Part shown: positions 1-7,810 of the stretch, piece by piece
Layout: the number at the start of each line of letters is the position of its first letter
Numbering within the stretch: the stretch's first letter is position 1
The notes under the pieces: generated by a model
The model's input: only the letters and a program-made list of their open reading frames with translations
Told to the model about the DNA's origin: nothing
Database searches by the model: none
Origin: Stappia sp. TSB10P1A
Lineage (GTDB): Bacteria > Pseudomonadota > Alphaproteobacteria > Rhizobiales > Stappiaceae
Length of the DNA stretch: 64,000 bases
Assembly: GCF_900185725.1 (NCBI RefSeq)
Contig: NZ_FYAU01000036.1
Coordinates: forward strand, 1 to 64,000
Reading direction: 5' to 3'
Program-made: the position numbers and the translations under genes

Positions 1-1
1 G

Positions 2-1018
2 GACGGAACGTTCGACAAGACCAAGAACATCGCGTTCGAGTGCGATGTCCGCCTGCCGGTGGCGCCAGCCGCGCGATCGGTGCTGTGGGAAGACGGCGGG
101 ACCGGGATCGGCGCCGCCGTCTACATCACGAGTTCCGGACAGATGGTACTGCGGGCCGGCAGCGGCTCTCCCTCTGTGCAGGCCAGCACTGCCGACACGG
201 CGATCCTCACAACGCCTGTTGGCGCCGATGGCAAGGTGCACAGGATCGCCTGGGACATCCGGATCAACCCCGGTCGGGTCCGGCTGTGGATCGACGGCGT
301 CCTCATCGGCGAAGCGCACACGACGGGCGGGGGACCGCTTTCGGGCTCGGTCTATGCCGGAAGCGATTGGGGCGGGTACCTGCGGCCATCCACCGGCGAC
401 GGCAGTTTCGCGGGCGTGGCGTCCGGCGGCGTGTGGTGGAGCGACCGGGCCGGCGCCAGCAGCCTGCGGGTCTGGGTGGACCGCCAGCACGTCGCTCCGG
501 TGACGGTGGCGCCCGTGACGACCGTTGCGGATGGATTCTTCAACAAGTCCGCGAGCATCGCGTTCGAGTGCGATGTCCTCCTGCCGACCGATCCGGCGCC
601 GTGGTCGGTGCTGTGGGAAGAAGGGGGCACCGGCGTAGGCGCCTCCATTCATGTCGACAACGCGCGGCGCCTGGTCGCGCGGGCCGGCAACGGAAATCCG
701 GCGCTTGTAGCCAGCGACTTCAACACGGTGATCCTGAAGCGGCCTCTCGACATGCTGCCATTCGATGGCGAGCGGCACAGGGTCGCCTGGGACATCCGGA
801 TCAATGTCGGTCGGATGCGGCTTTGGATCGACGGGGTGCTGATTGGCGAGGCGCATACCACCGGAGGCGCGCTATGGGGTGACGTCTATGCCGGCGCGGA
901 TGCCGGCGGCTACCTGCGCCCCTCATCCTCAAACGACTGGGCGGTGGCCGGCATCCCTGTCGTACCGGTCAACTGGTCGGCCCCGGCCGGCGCGAGTTCC
1001 CTGCGGGTCTGGCCGGGG
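2..1018. repeat. In-frame tandem domain duplication inside the tail gene
   Basis: Two diverged in-frame copies with a period of 528 bases (copy one from position 2, copy two from position 530) encode the duplicated LamG-like domain. The first copy begins near the window edge, so further copies could exist upstream. Confidence 0.8.
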
Positions 1019-2104
1019 TGGCGGCAGCACGACACGTCGCGGCAGTCGATGCATGTGCTCGCCCCCAGCCGCAACCCGGCGCCGTGGCTGCTGGAAGCGA
1101 TGACCGGTCGGCTCAACGCAGACCCGATCCCGCTCGACGTGGTCGACCTGGACGGCGTCCTGGCATGGCGCAGCGATTGCTACGCGCAGAACTACACCTG
1201 CGACATGGTGGCCGAGGGCGAGAGCCTGTCCGACCTGCTGCGGATCATCGCGAGCTGCGGCTACGCGCGGCCCTATCAATCGGAAGTGTGGGGGGTGATC
1301 CGCGACCGCGACAGATCGGCCGAGGCGCCGGTTCAGGTTTTCTCGCCGCGCAACATGTCGAAGTTCCGGTGGACGCGCGCGTTCGCGCGCATTCCAGCCG
1401 GCCTCAGGGTGACGTGGAAGGACGCGCTCGCCCTTGGCCGCGAGAGGCAGGCGATCGTCTATCGGCGCGGCGCGGCAGGCACCGACGCGCGCACCGAGCA
1501 GGTGAGCTATGAGGGCCTGGTCGATGAGGACAAGGTGCGGCGTCGCGCCGCCTTCGACCTGGCGCAGGCGGAGCACCGCAGCGCCTTCTACGATTTCACC
1601 GCGCCGGCCGAGGCGATTCGCTGTCGCCGAGGATCGCTGATCGCGGTCAATCACGACGTGCTGACGCGGCACAGCCAGTACGGCCGGATCGTGAGCGTCA
1701 CCACGTCGGGCGGCAATGTGACCGGCATCGTGCTCGACTGCACGATCGAGGTGGCCAATACGGCCGACATGCTGGCGACCGCAAACCTGCTGGCTGTCCC
1801 GGACATGCTCGACGTGGGGACGCGCACGGGCATCGCTATCCGGCGCGGCGACGGGGCGACGAGCGTGCATGCGCTGTCCACGGCGCCCGGCACCACCGAC
1901 ACGCTGACATTCGCCACTCCCGTTCCCAACGTGATCGTCGCCGGGCAGCCCGCGATCGACGCCGGCTGCCTCGTGGTGGTCGGCACGATCGGCCGCGAGT
2001 ACCGGCGGATGATCGTGTCTGAGATCCGCAACGGCAAAGGTCTCACCGCACAAATCACGGCGGTGGATGAGGCGCCACAAATCTGGGAGGCCCTGAATGG
2101 CTGA
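2..2104 (+). CDS. Phage tail-tip / host-specificity (TipJ-like) protein, 5' truncated
   Basis: Probable structural protein of the prophage tail tip, the part that contacts the host surface. The reading frame is already open at the left edge, so the N-terminus lies outside; 700 residues are visible. Residues about 1-170 and 177-340 are two copies of one beta-rich, LamG/concanavalin-like domain (shared IAFECDV, AWDIRIN, LWIDGVLIGEAHTTGG, ASSLRVW). From about residue 345 the protein resembles tail proteins of the phage J/TipJ class (GLRVTWKDAL, RRRAAFDLAQAEHRSAF). Its stop overlaps the next gene by 8 bases, as in a packed tail module. Family assignment comes from resemblance and context; a more general tail or baseplate role is possible. 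Confidence 0.75.
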   Translation, partial: DGTFDKTKNIAFECDVRLPVAPAARSVLWEDGGTGIGAAVYITSSGQMVLRAGSGSPSVQASTADTAILTTPVGADGKVHRIAWDIRINPGRVRLWIDGVLIGEAHTTGGGPLSGSVYAGSDWGGYLRPSTGDGSFAGVASGGVWWSDRAGASSLRVWVDRQHVAPVTVAPVTTVADGFFNKSASIAFECDVLLPTDPAPWSVLWEEGGTGVGASIHVDNARRLVARAGNGNPALVASDFNTVILKRPLDMLPFDGERHRVAWDIRINVGRMRLWIDGVLIGEAHTTGGALWGDVYAGADAGGYLRPSSSNDWAVAGIPVVPVNWSAPAGASSLRVWPGWRQHDTSRQSMHVLAPSRNPAPWLLEAMTGRLNADPIPLDVVDLDGVLAWRSDCYAQNYTCDMVAEGESLSDLLRIIASCGYARPYQSEVWGVIRDRDRSAEAPVQVFSPRNMSKFRWTRAFARIPAGLRVTWKDALALGRERQAIVYRRGAAGTDARTEQVSYEGLVDEDKVRRRAAFDLAQAEHRSAFYDFTAPAEAIRCRRGSLIAVNHDVLTRHSQYGRIVSVTTSGGNVTGIVLDCTIEVANTADMLATANLLAVPDMLDVGTRTGIAIRRGDGATSVHALSTAPGTTDTLTFATPVPNVIVAGQPAIDAGCLVVVGTIGREYRRMIVSEIRNGKGLTAQITAVDEAPQIWEALNG

Positions 2105-3128
2105 TCGCAAACTGCCTACCTCAATCTCGCCGCCGCCGGTCACGGGGGCGTCCTACATGAATGCAGTAGCGTCGAAAATCGGGATGCTGTTCGATGCGAG
2201 CGTGATGCGGCCCGTCACGCTGACCAGCGCGGGCAACGACTACACGGCCGAGGTGGACCCGGTGCTGGACGCGGACGTCGTCGCCGGCATGGCATTCTAC
2301 CTGCGGCCGAGCGCTACGAACACCGGCCCGGCCCGGCTGCGCATCCACGCAGGCAACCCGTATTACGACCTGACGAAGGCGGACGGCAGCCCGCTGGCCC
2401 AGGCCGAATTCATGGCGGGAACCGTTTACCTCGCTGTGTTCATCGCCGGCGCTTTTATGATCGTCGGCGGTAGCGGCGGCGGCGGATCGGCGACGCTCGA
2501 CTACCAGCCTTTCACCGCGAGCGGCACCTGGACGAAACCGACCGGCCTGAGCGCCGATGCAATGGCACTGATCGAGGCCTGGGGCGGCGGCGGCGGCTCC
2601 AACAACTCCAATACCTATCGCGGCGGCGGCGGCGGCGGCGCCTATGTCTGGCGCTGGATGCGCCTCGGCGAGCTGGGCGCCTCCGAGCCCGTGCAGGTCG
2701 GCGCCGGCGGCGTGGCAAATACGCAGCCGGGCGGCACCGGCGGCACGAGCTCTTTCGGCTCGCATCTGTCCGCCTATGGCGGCGGCGGCGGCTGGAGCGG
2801 CGGCTCTGGTGCCCAGGGTGGCGGTGGCGGTGGCGGATGGGGCTCGGCAGGGGTCAGTGGCTCCGCCAGCACCAATGGCGGCAACGGAGCGCTGTGGGGG
2901 GTGACGTTCGGCGGCGGCGCGGGGGGCTCCGGTGCCGGCGCCGCCGCCGCTTATGGTGGTGGTGGCGGCGGCGCCGGTCCTGGCGGCGGCAGTCAGCCCG
3001 GCGGGACCTCGTTGTTCGGCGGCAAGGGCGGGGGCGGCAGCGGCGAGGCCGGATCGCCCCCCGGTGGTGGCGGCGGCGGCGGAGGGCCGGGCGCACGCGG
3101 CGAAGTCAGAGTGAGGGTGATCGGATGA
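2097..3128 (+). CDS. Glycine-rich phage tail fibre protein
   Basis: Likely tail fibre or fibre-tip subunit. Residues 1-120 form an ordinary N-terminal domain (MADRKLPTSISPPPVTG then a compact beta region). From about residue 165 to the C-terminus the protein is dominated by poly-glycine runs separated by short Ser/Ala/Pro segments. This composition is known from glycine-rich tip domains of phage fibres that form polyglycine II helix bundles and bind receptors. The start at 2097 overlaps the upstream tail gene by 8 bases, and the stop overlaps the next gene's ATG. Receptor binding is inferred from composition and gene order. Confidence 0.75.
   Translation: MADRKLPTSISPPPVTGASYMNAVASKIGMLFDASVMRPVTLTSAGNDYTAEVDPVLDADVVAGMAFYLRPSATNTGPARLRIHAGNPYYDLTKADGSPLAQAEFMAGTVYLAVFIAGAFMIVGGSGGGGSATLDYQPFTASGTWTKPTGLSADAMALIEAWGGGGGSNNSNTYRGGGGGGAYVWRWMRLGELGASEPVQVGAGGVANTQPGGTGGTSSFGSHLSAYGGGGGWSGGSGAQGGGGGGGWGSAGVSGSASTNGGNGALWGVTFGGGAGGSGAGAAAAYGGGGGGAGPGGGSQPGGTSLFGGKGGGGSGEAGSPPGGGGGGGGPGARGEVRVRVIG
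2580..3095 (+). repeat. GGC/GGT-rich low-complexity tract encoding polyglycine
   Basis: Irregular runs of GGC and GGT triplets code for Gly runs in the tail fibre. Such tracts are prone to slippage and length change, which is a common route to receptor-range variation in fibres. Confidence 0.7.
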
Positions 3129-3754
3129 GCGAAGTAATGGCGCGCGCGCATGTGGTCGGCGGCATCGTCGTCAACATCATTATGGCGGGACCGGATTTCA
3201 TGGTGAGTGATGGCTATCTGACCGATGCCGATGACGCCGCGATCGGCGACCTGCACGACCCTGACACGGGCTTTAGCCGGCCTCCCGCCCCGGCGCCTTT
3301 GCCGGCCGAGCTGATCGCGCTTGCGGCCGATCTGAGGTGGCGTGCGGAAGTGGGCGGGATGGAGTGGCGCGGCTGGCCCGTGCACACCGATCGGCAGAGC
3401 CAGACCAAGGTCCTGGCCGAGCACGTGGCGGTGACGAGCGGCAGCCGGCTCGACGGCGAGCCGTGGAAATTTGCAGACGGCCTGTTCAGGGAGCTGACCA
3501 ACGCCGACGTCCAGGACCTCGCCCGCGCCGTGCGCGAGCATGTGCGCGCCTCCTTCGCCGCGGAGGCGGCCGTGGCGGCGGACATCGAGGCCGGCGTGAT
3601 CGTCACACGGGAGGCGGTGGAAGCGGCCTTCGCGGCGCCCGAGCTCGATCCCGAGCCTGAGCCGGAAGAGGACCCTGAGCCCGAGCCGGAAGAAGACCTT
3701 GAGCCCGAGCCCGAACCCGAGCCTGCCCCCGAGCCGGACATCAATCCAGAGTAA
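3125..3754 (+). CDS. DUF4376-like phage protein with acidic Pro-Glu tail
   Basis: A 209-residue tail-module protein of unknown function. The start ATG at 3125 overlaps the upstream TGA (ATGA), indicating translational coupling. Residues about 60-165 carry the pattern of DUF4376 phage proteins (DLRWRAEVGG, then VHTDRQSQTK), a family usually encoded next to fibres and sometimes proposed as a fibre assembly or attachment factor. The last 40 residues are a PEPE/PEPEED repeat, a strongly acidic tail that is probably disordered. The repeat is encoded by a short iterated GAGCC-type tract and may vary in length. Confidence 0.65.
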   Translation: MSEVMARAHVVGGIVVNIIMAGPDFMVSDGYLTDADDAAIGDLHDPDTGFSRPPAPAPLPAELIALAADLRWRAEVGGMEWRGWPVHTDRQSQTKVLAEHVAVTSGSRLDGEPWKFADGLFRELTNADVQDLARAVREHVRASFAAEAAVAADIEAGVIVTREAVEAAFAAPELDPEPEPEEDPEPEPEEDLEPEPEPEPAPEPDINPE

Positions 3755-3839
3755 GGAGCGGGGAGCCCGGAATGCGACTTCCGGACCGTGGGGCCTAGCA
3801 CCAACCAGTCCCCCACACGCTGCAAAAACCCTCAACAGC

Positions 3840-3882
3840 GACCCCGCCGCTACTGCTGACCGGAACGATCGGCAGCGGGGTC
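3840..3882 (+). terminator. Hairpin between tail module and com gene
   Basis: GACCCCGC (3840-3847) and GCGGGGTC (3875-3882) are perfect inverted arms with further pairing inside, followed by a short T-rich stretch (TCTATTT). It could terminate tail-module transcription or act as a control hairpin ahead of the com start at 3902. Confidence 0.5.
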
Positions 3883-3901
3883 TGTCTATTTGAGGTCGAG
3901 A

Positions 3902-4072
3902 GTGGAGTCCATCCGCTGCGCACACTGCCGGCGTCTCTTGATGCGGGCGTCCGCCAGAGCGATATCTGGTACGATTGAAGTCAAGTGCCCGCGCTGCGGG
4001 ACGATCAACGCATTGAGGCCTGCCGAGCCCCAACCCGAGCGCCGCCAGAGCGTCGAGACACGAGGCTCTTGA
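3902..4072 (+). CDS. com: Com-like zinc-finger translational regulator
   Basis: A 56-residue protein closely patterned on phage Mu Com, an RNA-binding zinc-finger protein that activates translation of the adjacent DNA-modification gene. It reads ESIRCAHCRRLL at the N-terminus and has two CxxC pairs (C6/C9 and C29/C32), the expected metal ligands. A GTG start at 3902 is chosen because a GAGG sequence lies about 7 bases upstream and because it aligns with the Mu Com start; a TTG at 3890 is also in frame. The TGA overlaps the next gene's ATG by one base, so the two are translationally coupled. Here the partner is a methyltransferase rather than Mom. Confidence 0.85.
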   Translation: MESIRCAHCRRLLMRASARAISGTIEVKCPRCGTINALRPAEPQPERRQSVETRGS

Positions 4073-4779
4073 TGCACTGGCATATGCACAACGTCGACGC
4101 CCTTTCCTGGCTGAGCGAGCAGACCACGGCCGCGTTCGATGCGCTTGTTACCGACCCGCCGTACTCCTCCGGCGGGTTGCACGCGAAAGACCGGGTGAAG
4201 GACAGCGCGAACAACAAATATCTCAACACCCCAACACTCTATCCCGAGTTCGCAGGCGAGAACCGCGATCAGTTCTCCTATCTGCGTTGGTCGACGCTCT
4301 GGCTGGCAGAGGCTTACCGTGTCCTGCGCGCCGGCGCGCCGGTCCTGCTCTTCTCCGATTGGCGGCAACTGCCGACCATGACGACGGCACTGCAGGCGGC
4401 CGGCTTCGTCTGGCGAGGGGTGGTGGCCTGGGATAAGACGGAAGCGAACCGCCCGCAAAAAGGGCGGTTCCGACAGCAGTCGGAGTTCGTAGTCTGGGGC
4501 TCGAAGGGACCGTGGCACGACAACGCAGGGCCGACGTATCCGGGTGTCTACCGGGTGGCCGTCAATGCAGGAGGGCGAAAGCTGCACACAACGGGCAAGC
4601 CGCTGCCGCTGATGGAGGCGCTGGTGAAAGTGTGCCCACCCGGCACGGTCCTCGATCCGTTCGCGGGCTCCGCCACGACCGGTGTGGCGGCCGTGAGGAG
4701 CGGCCGGCGGTTCGTCGGATGCGAGCGCGAGGAGGCGTACTACGAGATCGCCTGCGAAAGGCTTTCGAAGGCGCTTTGA
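4072..4779 (+). CDS. Phage DNA methyltransferase (N6-adenine/N4-cytosine type)
   Basis: A 235-residue S-adenosylmethionine-dependent DNA methylase, probably protecting phage DNA from host restriction. The catalytic motif DPPY is at residues 28-31 and the AdoMet-binding motif DPFAGS is at 195-200. Catalytic-before-binding order marks the beta class (Pfam N6_N4_Mtase). DPPY favours N6-adenine but does not exclude N4-cytosine. The start at 4072 forms TGATG with the com stop; in-frame upstream codons lie inside com and are unlikely. No restriction endonuclease is adjacent, so this looks like an orphan phage methylase. Confidence 0.88.
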   Translation: MHWHMHNVDALSWLSEQTTAAFDALVTDPPYSSGGLHAKDRVKDSANNKYLNTPTLYPEFAGENRDQFSYLRWSTLWLAEAYRVLRAGAPVLLFSDWRQLPTMTTALQAAGFVWRGVVAWDKTEANRPQKGRFRQQSEFVVWGSKGPWHDNAGPTYPGVYRVAVNAGGRKLHTTGKPLPLMEALVKVCPPGTVLDPFAGSATTGVAAVRSGRRFVGCEREEAYYEIACERLSKAL

Positions 4780-4918
4780 AGCGCGCGACGGCGGCGGCGA
4801 GGAAGGCTTAAACGGCGTGTGAAACTGTTGTCATCCGTTCTTGCGCGAAATGCCAAACGATTTTGCGCGCTATAAAGGGCCGTCCGAGCTTGTGCGAGGC
4901 CCCGACTGGAGCGAAGCC

Positions 4919-4953
4919 CGAAGGGCGACAGCGCGAAGGGCGACAGCGCGAAG
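4919..4953. repeat. 15-bp tandem repeat, about 2.3 copies
   Basis: The unit CGAAGGGCGACAGCG occurs at 4919-4933 and 4934-4948, with a partial third copy to 4953. It lies about 10 bp beyond the 3' end of the tRNA-Ser gene, between the prophage and the tRNA. Confidence 0.85.
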
Positions 4954-4961
4954 TCAGATAA

Positions 4962-5051
4962 TGGCGGAAGAGGTGGGATTCGAACCCACGGTACGGTCTC
5001 CCGTACGGCGGTTTTCAAGACCGCTGCCTTAAACCACTCGGCCACTCTTCC
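4962..5051 (-). tRNA. tRNA-Ser (anticodon UGA)
   Basis: Read on the minus strand, 90 nt begin GGAAGAGTGGCCGAGTGG and end with the matching acceptor arm, discriminator G and an encoded CCA. The anticodon loop CTTGAAA gives anticodon TGA for UCA codons. A long variable arm (paired GTACGG and CCGTAC) and the T-loop GGTTCGAATCC identify a class II serine tRNA. Its 3' end points toward the prophage, the orientation usual for tRNA attachment sites. Confidence 0.96.
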
Positions 5052-5257
5052 GGTGCGCTTCGTTTCGCCCTCGCGGCCCGGCTTGTCAAGCGGCGAGGCG
5101 CCGCGCAACAGCAAGGTGCGGCGCGCCGCGGCAAGGCCGGGGCCGGACCGGCCCGGCACTGTCGCGATCCGCTCCGCTTCGATCCAATCCGGGACGATGA
5201 CCCGACAGAGCCCGCCGGGACAGGGTCCACTTTTGCGACGCAAGTCCACCCTGTCCT

Positions 5258-5293
5258 GGCGGGAGAGGGGCTTTGGGCGGGAGAGGGGCTTTG
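5258..5293. repeat. 18-bp exact tandem repeat, two copies
   Basis: GGCGGGAGAGGGGCTTTG is repeated exactly at 5258-5275 and 5276-5293, followed by a decayed third start (GGCCGGAGA). It sits in non-coding DNA between the tRNA and the small exported-protein gene. Confidence 0.85.
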
Positions 5294-5355
5294 GGCCGGA
5301 GACGGTCACGGGGCAGGAGAGGGGGCAGCGGTGGGTGAGGGCTCTTCAAAAGAAA

Positions 5356-5399
5356 AGCCGCCGATCCGGAAGGTCGAGGCAGGGACCGGATCGGCGGCT
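5356..5399 (-). terminator. Strong rho-independent terminator on the minus strand, no known upstream gene
   Basis: AGCCGCCGATCCGG (5356-5369) and CCGGATCGGCGGCT (5386-5399) are perfect 14-bp inverted arms with a 16-nt loop. On the minus strand the stem is followed by TTTTCTTTT. No minus-strand gene lies immediately upstream (5400-5600), so it may end a small RNA. Confidence 0.75.
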
Positions 5400-5472
5400 G
5401 CGCCGTTGGTTCGGCGTCCGGCGCGGGGGCACGCGCCATGTGTTCGTTGTAGCCGGTGCCCCGATCGGATGG

Positions 5473-5488
5473 TGTGACCCGCATCACA
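5473..5488. promoter_or_regulatory. CRP/FNR-type binding palindrome
   Basis: TGTGA (5473-5477), a 6-nt spacer, then TCACA (5484-5488) match the consensus of CRP-family sites exactly. The site lies about 118 bp upstream of the gene at 5606 and about 75 bp upstream (minus sense) of the orphan terminator, so it could serve either direction. The function is inferred from the motif alone. Confidence 0.5.
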
Positions 5489-5605
5489 GATGCGTGCATC
5501 GCGAGGGGCGGCCTGATCCGCCGGCGAAGCTGCGGCGTAACTCCCGGTATCGATGCGGGCGGGAACCCGCCCCGACGATGTCCGATGCCCGATCTGGAGA
5601 CAGCC

Positions 5606-6004
5606 ATGCAGTTTCGCACAGCCGGCGCGTTTCTCGCGCTGATCGCAGGACTTGCCGCCGCCGCAACTCCGGCGCAGGCGCGCCCTCAGCTCAACGAACA
5701 GGAGATCCGCAAGACGGTTGCCGGCAAGCGGATCTATCTGAAAGTGCCGCTCGGCGGCGAATTCCCGCTCCACTACCGCACCGATGGTCAGGTCAACGGC
5801 TCCGGCGACGCGGTCGGCCTCGGGCGCTTCATGCAGCCCAAGGATCAGGGCCGCTGGTGGGTGCGCGGCAATCGCCTGTGCCAGAAGTGGGAGTCCTGGT
5901 ACGACGGCAAACAGTTCTGCTTCACCTTGTCGAAGGGCGAGGGCGACACGCTCTACTGGCAGCGCGACGACGGCATGTCGGGCCGCGCCCGAATCGGCCG
6001 CTGA
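5606..6004 (+). CDS. Small exported protein, DUF995-like
   Basis: A 132-residue secreted or periplasmic protein of unknown function. Residues 1-23 are a classical signal peptide ending at an AQA-type cleavage site. The mature part contains GRWWVRGNRLCQKWESW and KQFCFTL, an arrangement of Trp and two Cys resembling DUF995-type periplasmic proteins of rhizobia. The two Cys could form a disulfide. The ATG at 5606 is preferred over 5585 because GGAG lies 7 bases upstream and the signal peptide begins there. The gene stands alone, with the CRP-type palindrome upstream. Confidence 0.65.
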   Translation: MQFRTAGAFLALIAGLAAAATPAQARPQLNEQEIRKTVAGKRIYLKVPLGGEFPLHYRTDGQVNGSGDAVGLGRFMQPKDQGRWWVRGNRLCQKWESWYDGKQFCFTLSKGEGDTLYWQRDDGMSGRARIGR

Positions 6005-6490
6005 CACCGACAACTGACACCGGAAGCCGACGCCGGGACGGCTCATCCTGGTGCGAGAGACGCGAAAGCCGAGAGCGGAAGGGCCGCCGGATGAGGGCCG
6101 CCGCCAACCTGCGGCCCTTCCGCAACAGGTCGTGGAAAAATGCTGCCTGCGACAGACGCGCAGGTCGACCCGATCTTCACCTTGCAGTAAGAGACGGCAT
6201 GGTACACGTGTCGTGATGCGCCATTTGGGGGGCAGCATCGCAACGAGACGGGTCCGACCGACAGGGCACGCAAGGCAGGCGAAAGCGACCGACTCCCCGG
6301 ACAAAAGTCCTTCAACGGGCGTTGCTTTATCCAACCTTTCGTGATCACTGGCGCAGGTGGCGAGGACCCCGAGCGGTCGACGGCCTGCCAGCGGGATGTC
6401 GACCGAAGGAGCGACCCAGCGGACAGAATGTCCTCTGCGGCCGGAACCCCAGGCGAAAACCGCCGGTCAGGTATCGAGTAGGGCGGCAGA
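6005..6490. other. Non-coding gap upstream of rlpA
   Basis: About 490 bases with no gene I can support and no clear hairpin with a T-tract. It presumably contains the rlpA promoter, but no convincing -35/-10 pair stands out. Confidence 0.4.
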
Positions 6491-7720
6491 ATGAATGATG
6501 GCAAGGACCCGGCGACAGCACGCCGGCACCTGAGCACCAACCCCAGTTCCGATCGAATCGGCACGGCGCCGGTTTGCGAACGCCGGTTTTCTCCGCGCGT
6601 CCTCGGCATCATGGCGGTCTCTTCCTTGTGTCTCGCCCTTGCCGGCTGCGGCTCCGCCCCGAAGACCCAGAAGGTCAAGTTTCCCGAATCGAAATACGGC
6701 GTGGCGGCGAGCCCGCGCGTCGTCTCCGGCAACCAGCCGGTGCCCAAGGGCGGCGGTCGCCAGATGGTCGGCAAGCCCTACAAGGTCGCCGGCAAGTGGT
6801 ATCACCCGAAGGAAGATCCGAACTACACCTCGGTCGGTCTCGCCTCCTGGTACGGGCCAACCTTTCACGGCCGGATGACCGCCAATGGCGAGGTCTTCGA
6901 CCGCAATGCGCCGACGGCGGCGCATACGACGATGCCGCTTCCTTCCTATGCGCGCGTGACCAATCTCAAGAACGGCCGCTCGATGATCGTCCGGGTCAAC
7001 GACCGCGGGCCGTTCCATGGCAACCGCACCATCGATCTGTCCGAGAAGGTCGCCAGCATGCTCGACTTCAAGAGCGCGGGCGTGGCCAAGGTGAAGGTCG
7101 AATATGTCGGCAGGGCCCGCATGGACGGGCAGGACCAGAGCTTCCTGATGGCCTCCTACCGGGGTCCGGGCGCGGTCGAGCCGGGCGCCACCATGCCGGG
7201 CACGATGCTGGCCCAGGCCGATATTCCGGCTGCAAGCCCGACGGCGTCCGCGCCGGCAAGCTCCACTTTGGCAACCTCTACGGTGGCGACGCTCTCCGGT
7301 TCGGCGCCGATGCCGCGCAACCGGCCTTATGGTCCGGTTATTGCCGGTACCGGCAGCTTCGGCCAGATGGTCACCGCCGCCTTCGACCCGGCGATCGCCT
7401 TCGAGGCGGGCGCGCCGACGGTGCAGGTCGCCTCGCTTAGCACCTTCGAGAACGACACTCCGACGGAGGTCGCGCCGGCGGCATCTTCCGCACCGGTCAT
7501 GAGCTACGACGGCAACACGCTGCCGGTCGTGCCGGCCGTGGCCAGCGAGCCGGTGCTGGCGCCGGGACCGGCCTATCTCGGCCAGCCCAGCACCTTCGCG
7601 CGCGGGTCTGCGATCTCGTCCTATCGGGCCAGCGCCCGGATCGAGGGAGCCTATGCGGCCTTCGACGCGATCGGCCAGGGCCTGTCGCCGCGCGAACTCG
7701 CCGCACGCCAGTCGGACTGA
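6491..7720 (+). CDS. rlpA: RlpA-family septal lytic transglycosylase lipoprotein
   Basis: RlpA proteins are outer-membrane lipoproteins that cleave peptidoglycan strands stripped of stem peptides, mostly at the septum. A lipobox LALAGC ends at Cys53, and an in-frame Met at residue 41 just before the hydrophobic stretch could be the true start. The double-psi beta-barrel domain spans about residues 110-205 with the family motifs LASWYGPTFHGRMTANGE, AAHTTMPLPS, RVNDRGPF and IDLSEK. The remaining 200 residues are Ala/Pro/Ser-rich, and I see no SPOR domain, so septal targeting by that route is not evident. It heads the cell-envelope and replication block that follows. Confidence 0.92.
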   Translation: MNDGKDPATARRHLSTNPSSDRIGTAPVCERRFSPRVLGIMAVSSLCLALAGCGSAPKTQKVKFPESKYGVAASPRVVSGNQPVPKGGGRQMVGKPYKVAGKWYHPKEDPNYTSVGLASWYGPTFHGRMTANGEVFDRNAPTAAHTTMPLPSYARVTNLKNGRSMIVRVNDRGPFHGNRTIDLSEKVASMLDFKSAGVAKVKVEYVGRARMDGQDQSFLMASYRGPGAVEPGATMPGTMLAQADIPAASPTASAPASSTLATSTVATLSGSAPMPRNRPYGPVIAGTGSFGQMVTAAFDPAIAFEAGAPTVQVASLSTFENDTPTEVAPAASSAPVMSYDGNTLPVVPAVASEPVLAPGPAYLGQPSTFARGSAISSYRASARIEGAYAAFDAIGQGLSPRELAARQSD

Positions 7721-7810
7721 ACAACCTCGCGCCGCAGGTAGGCTTGACCCGTCCGAGCCTGTATGTTTTCGCCATGGCGTCGACATCGGGCCGGGACGGG
7801 AGAGCGTGAC

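Noticed and set aside
929-2143. Minus-strand open frame opposite the tail-tip gene
   Set aside because: Arg/His-rich composition without motifs; a GC-driven shadow of the tail gene.
2580-3095. Regular GGC repeats considered as a CRISPR or satellite array
   Set aside because: They are in-frame glycine codons inside a tail fibre gene, with no constant repeat-spacer structure.
4841-5032. Short plus-strand open frame across the tRNA-Ser gene
   Set aside because: Antisense to the tRNA and without its own motifs.
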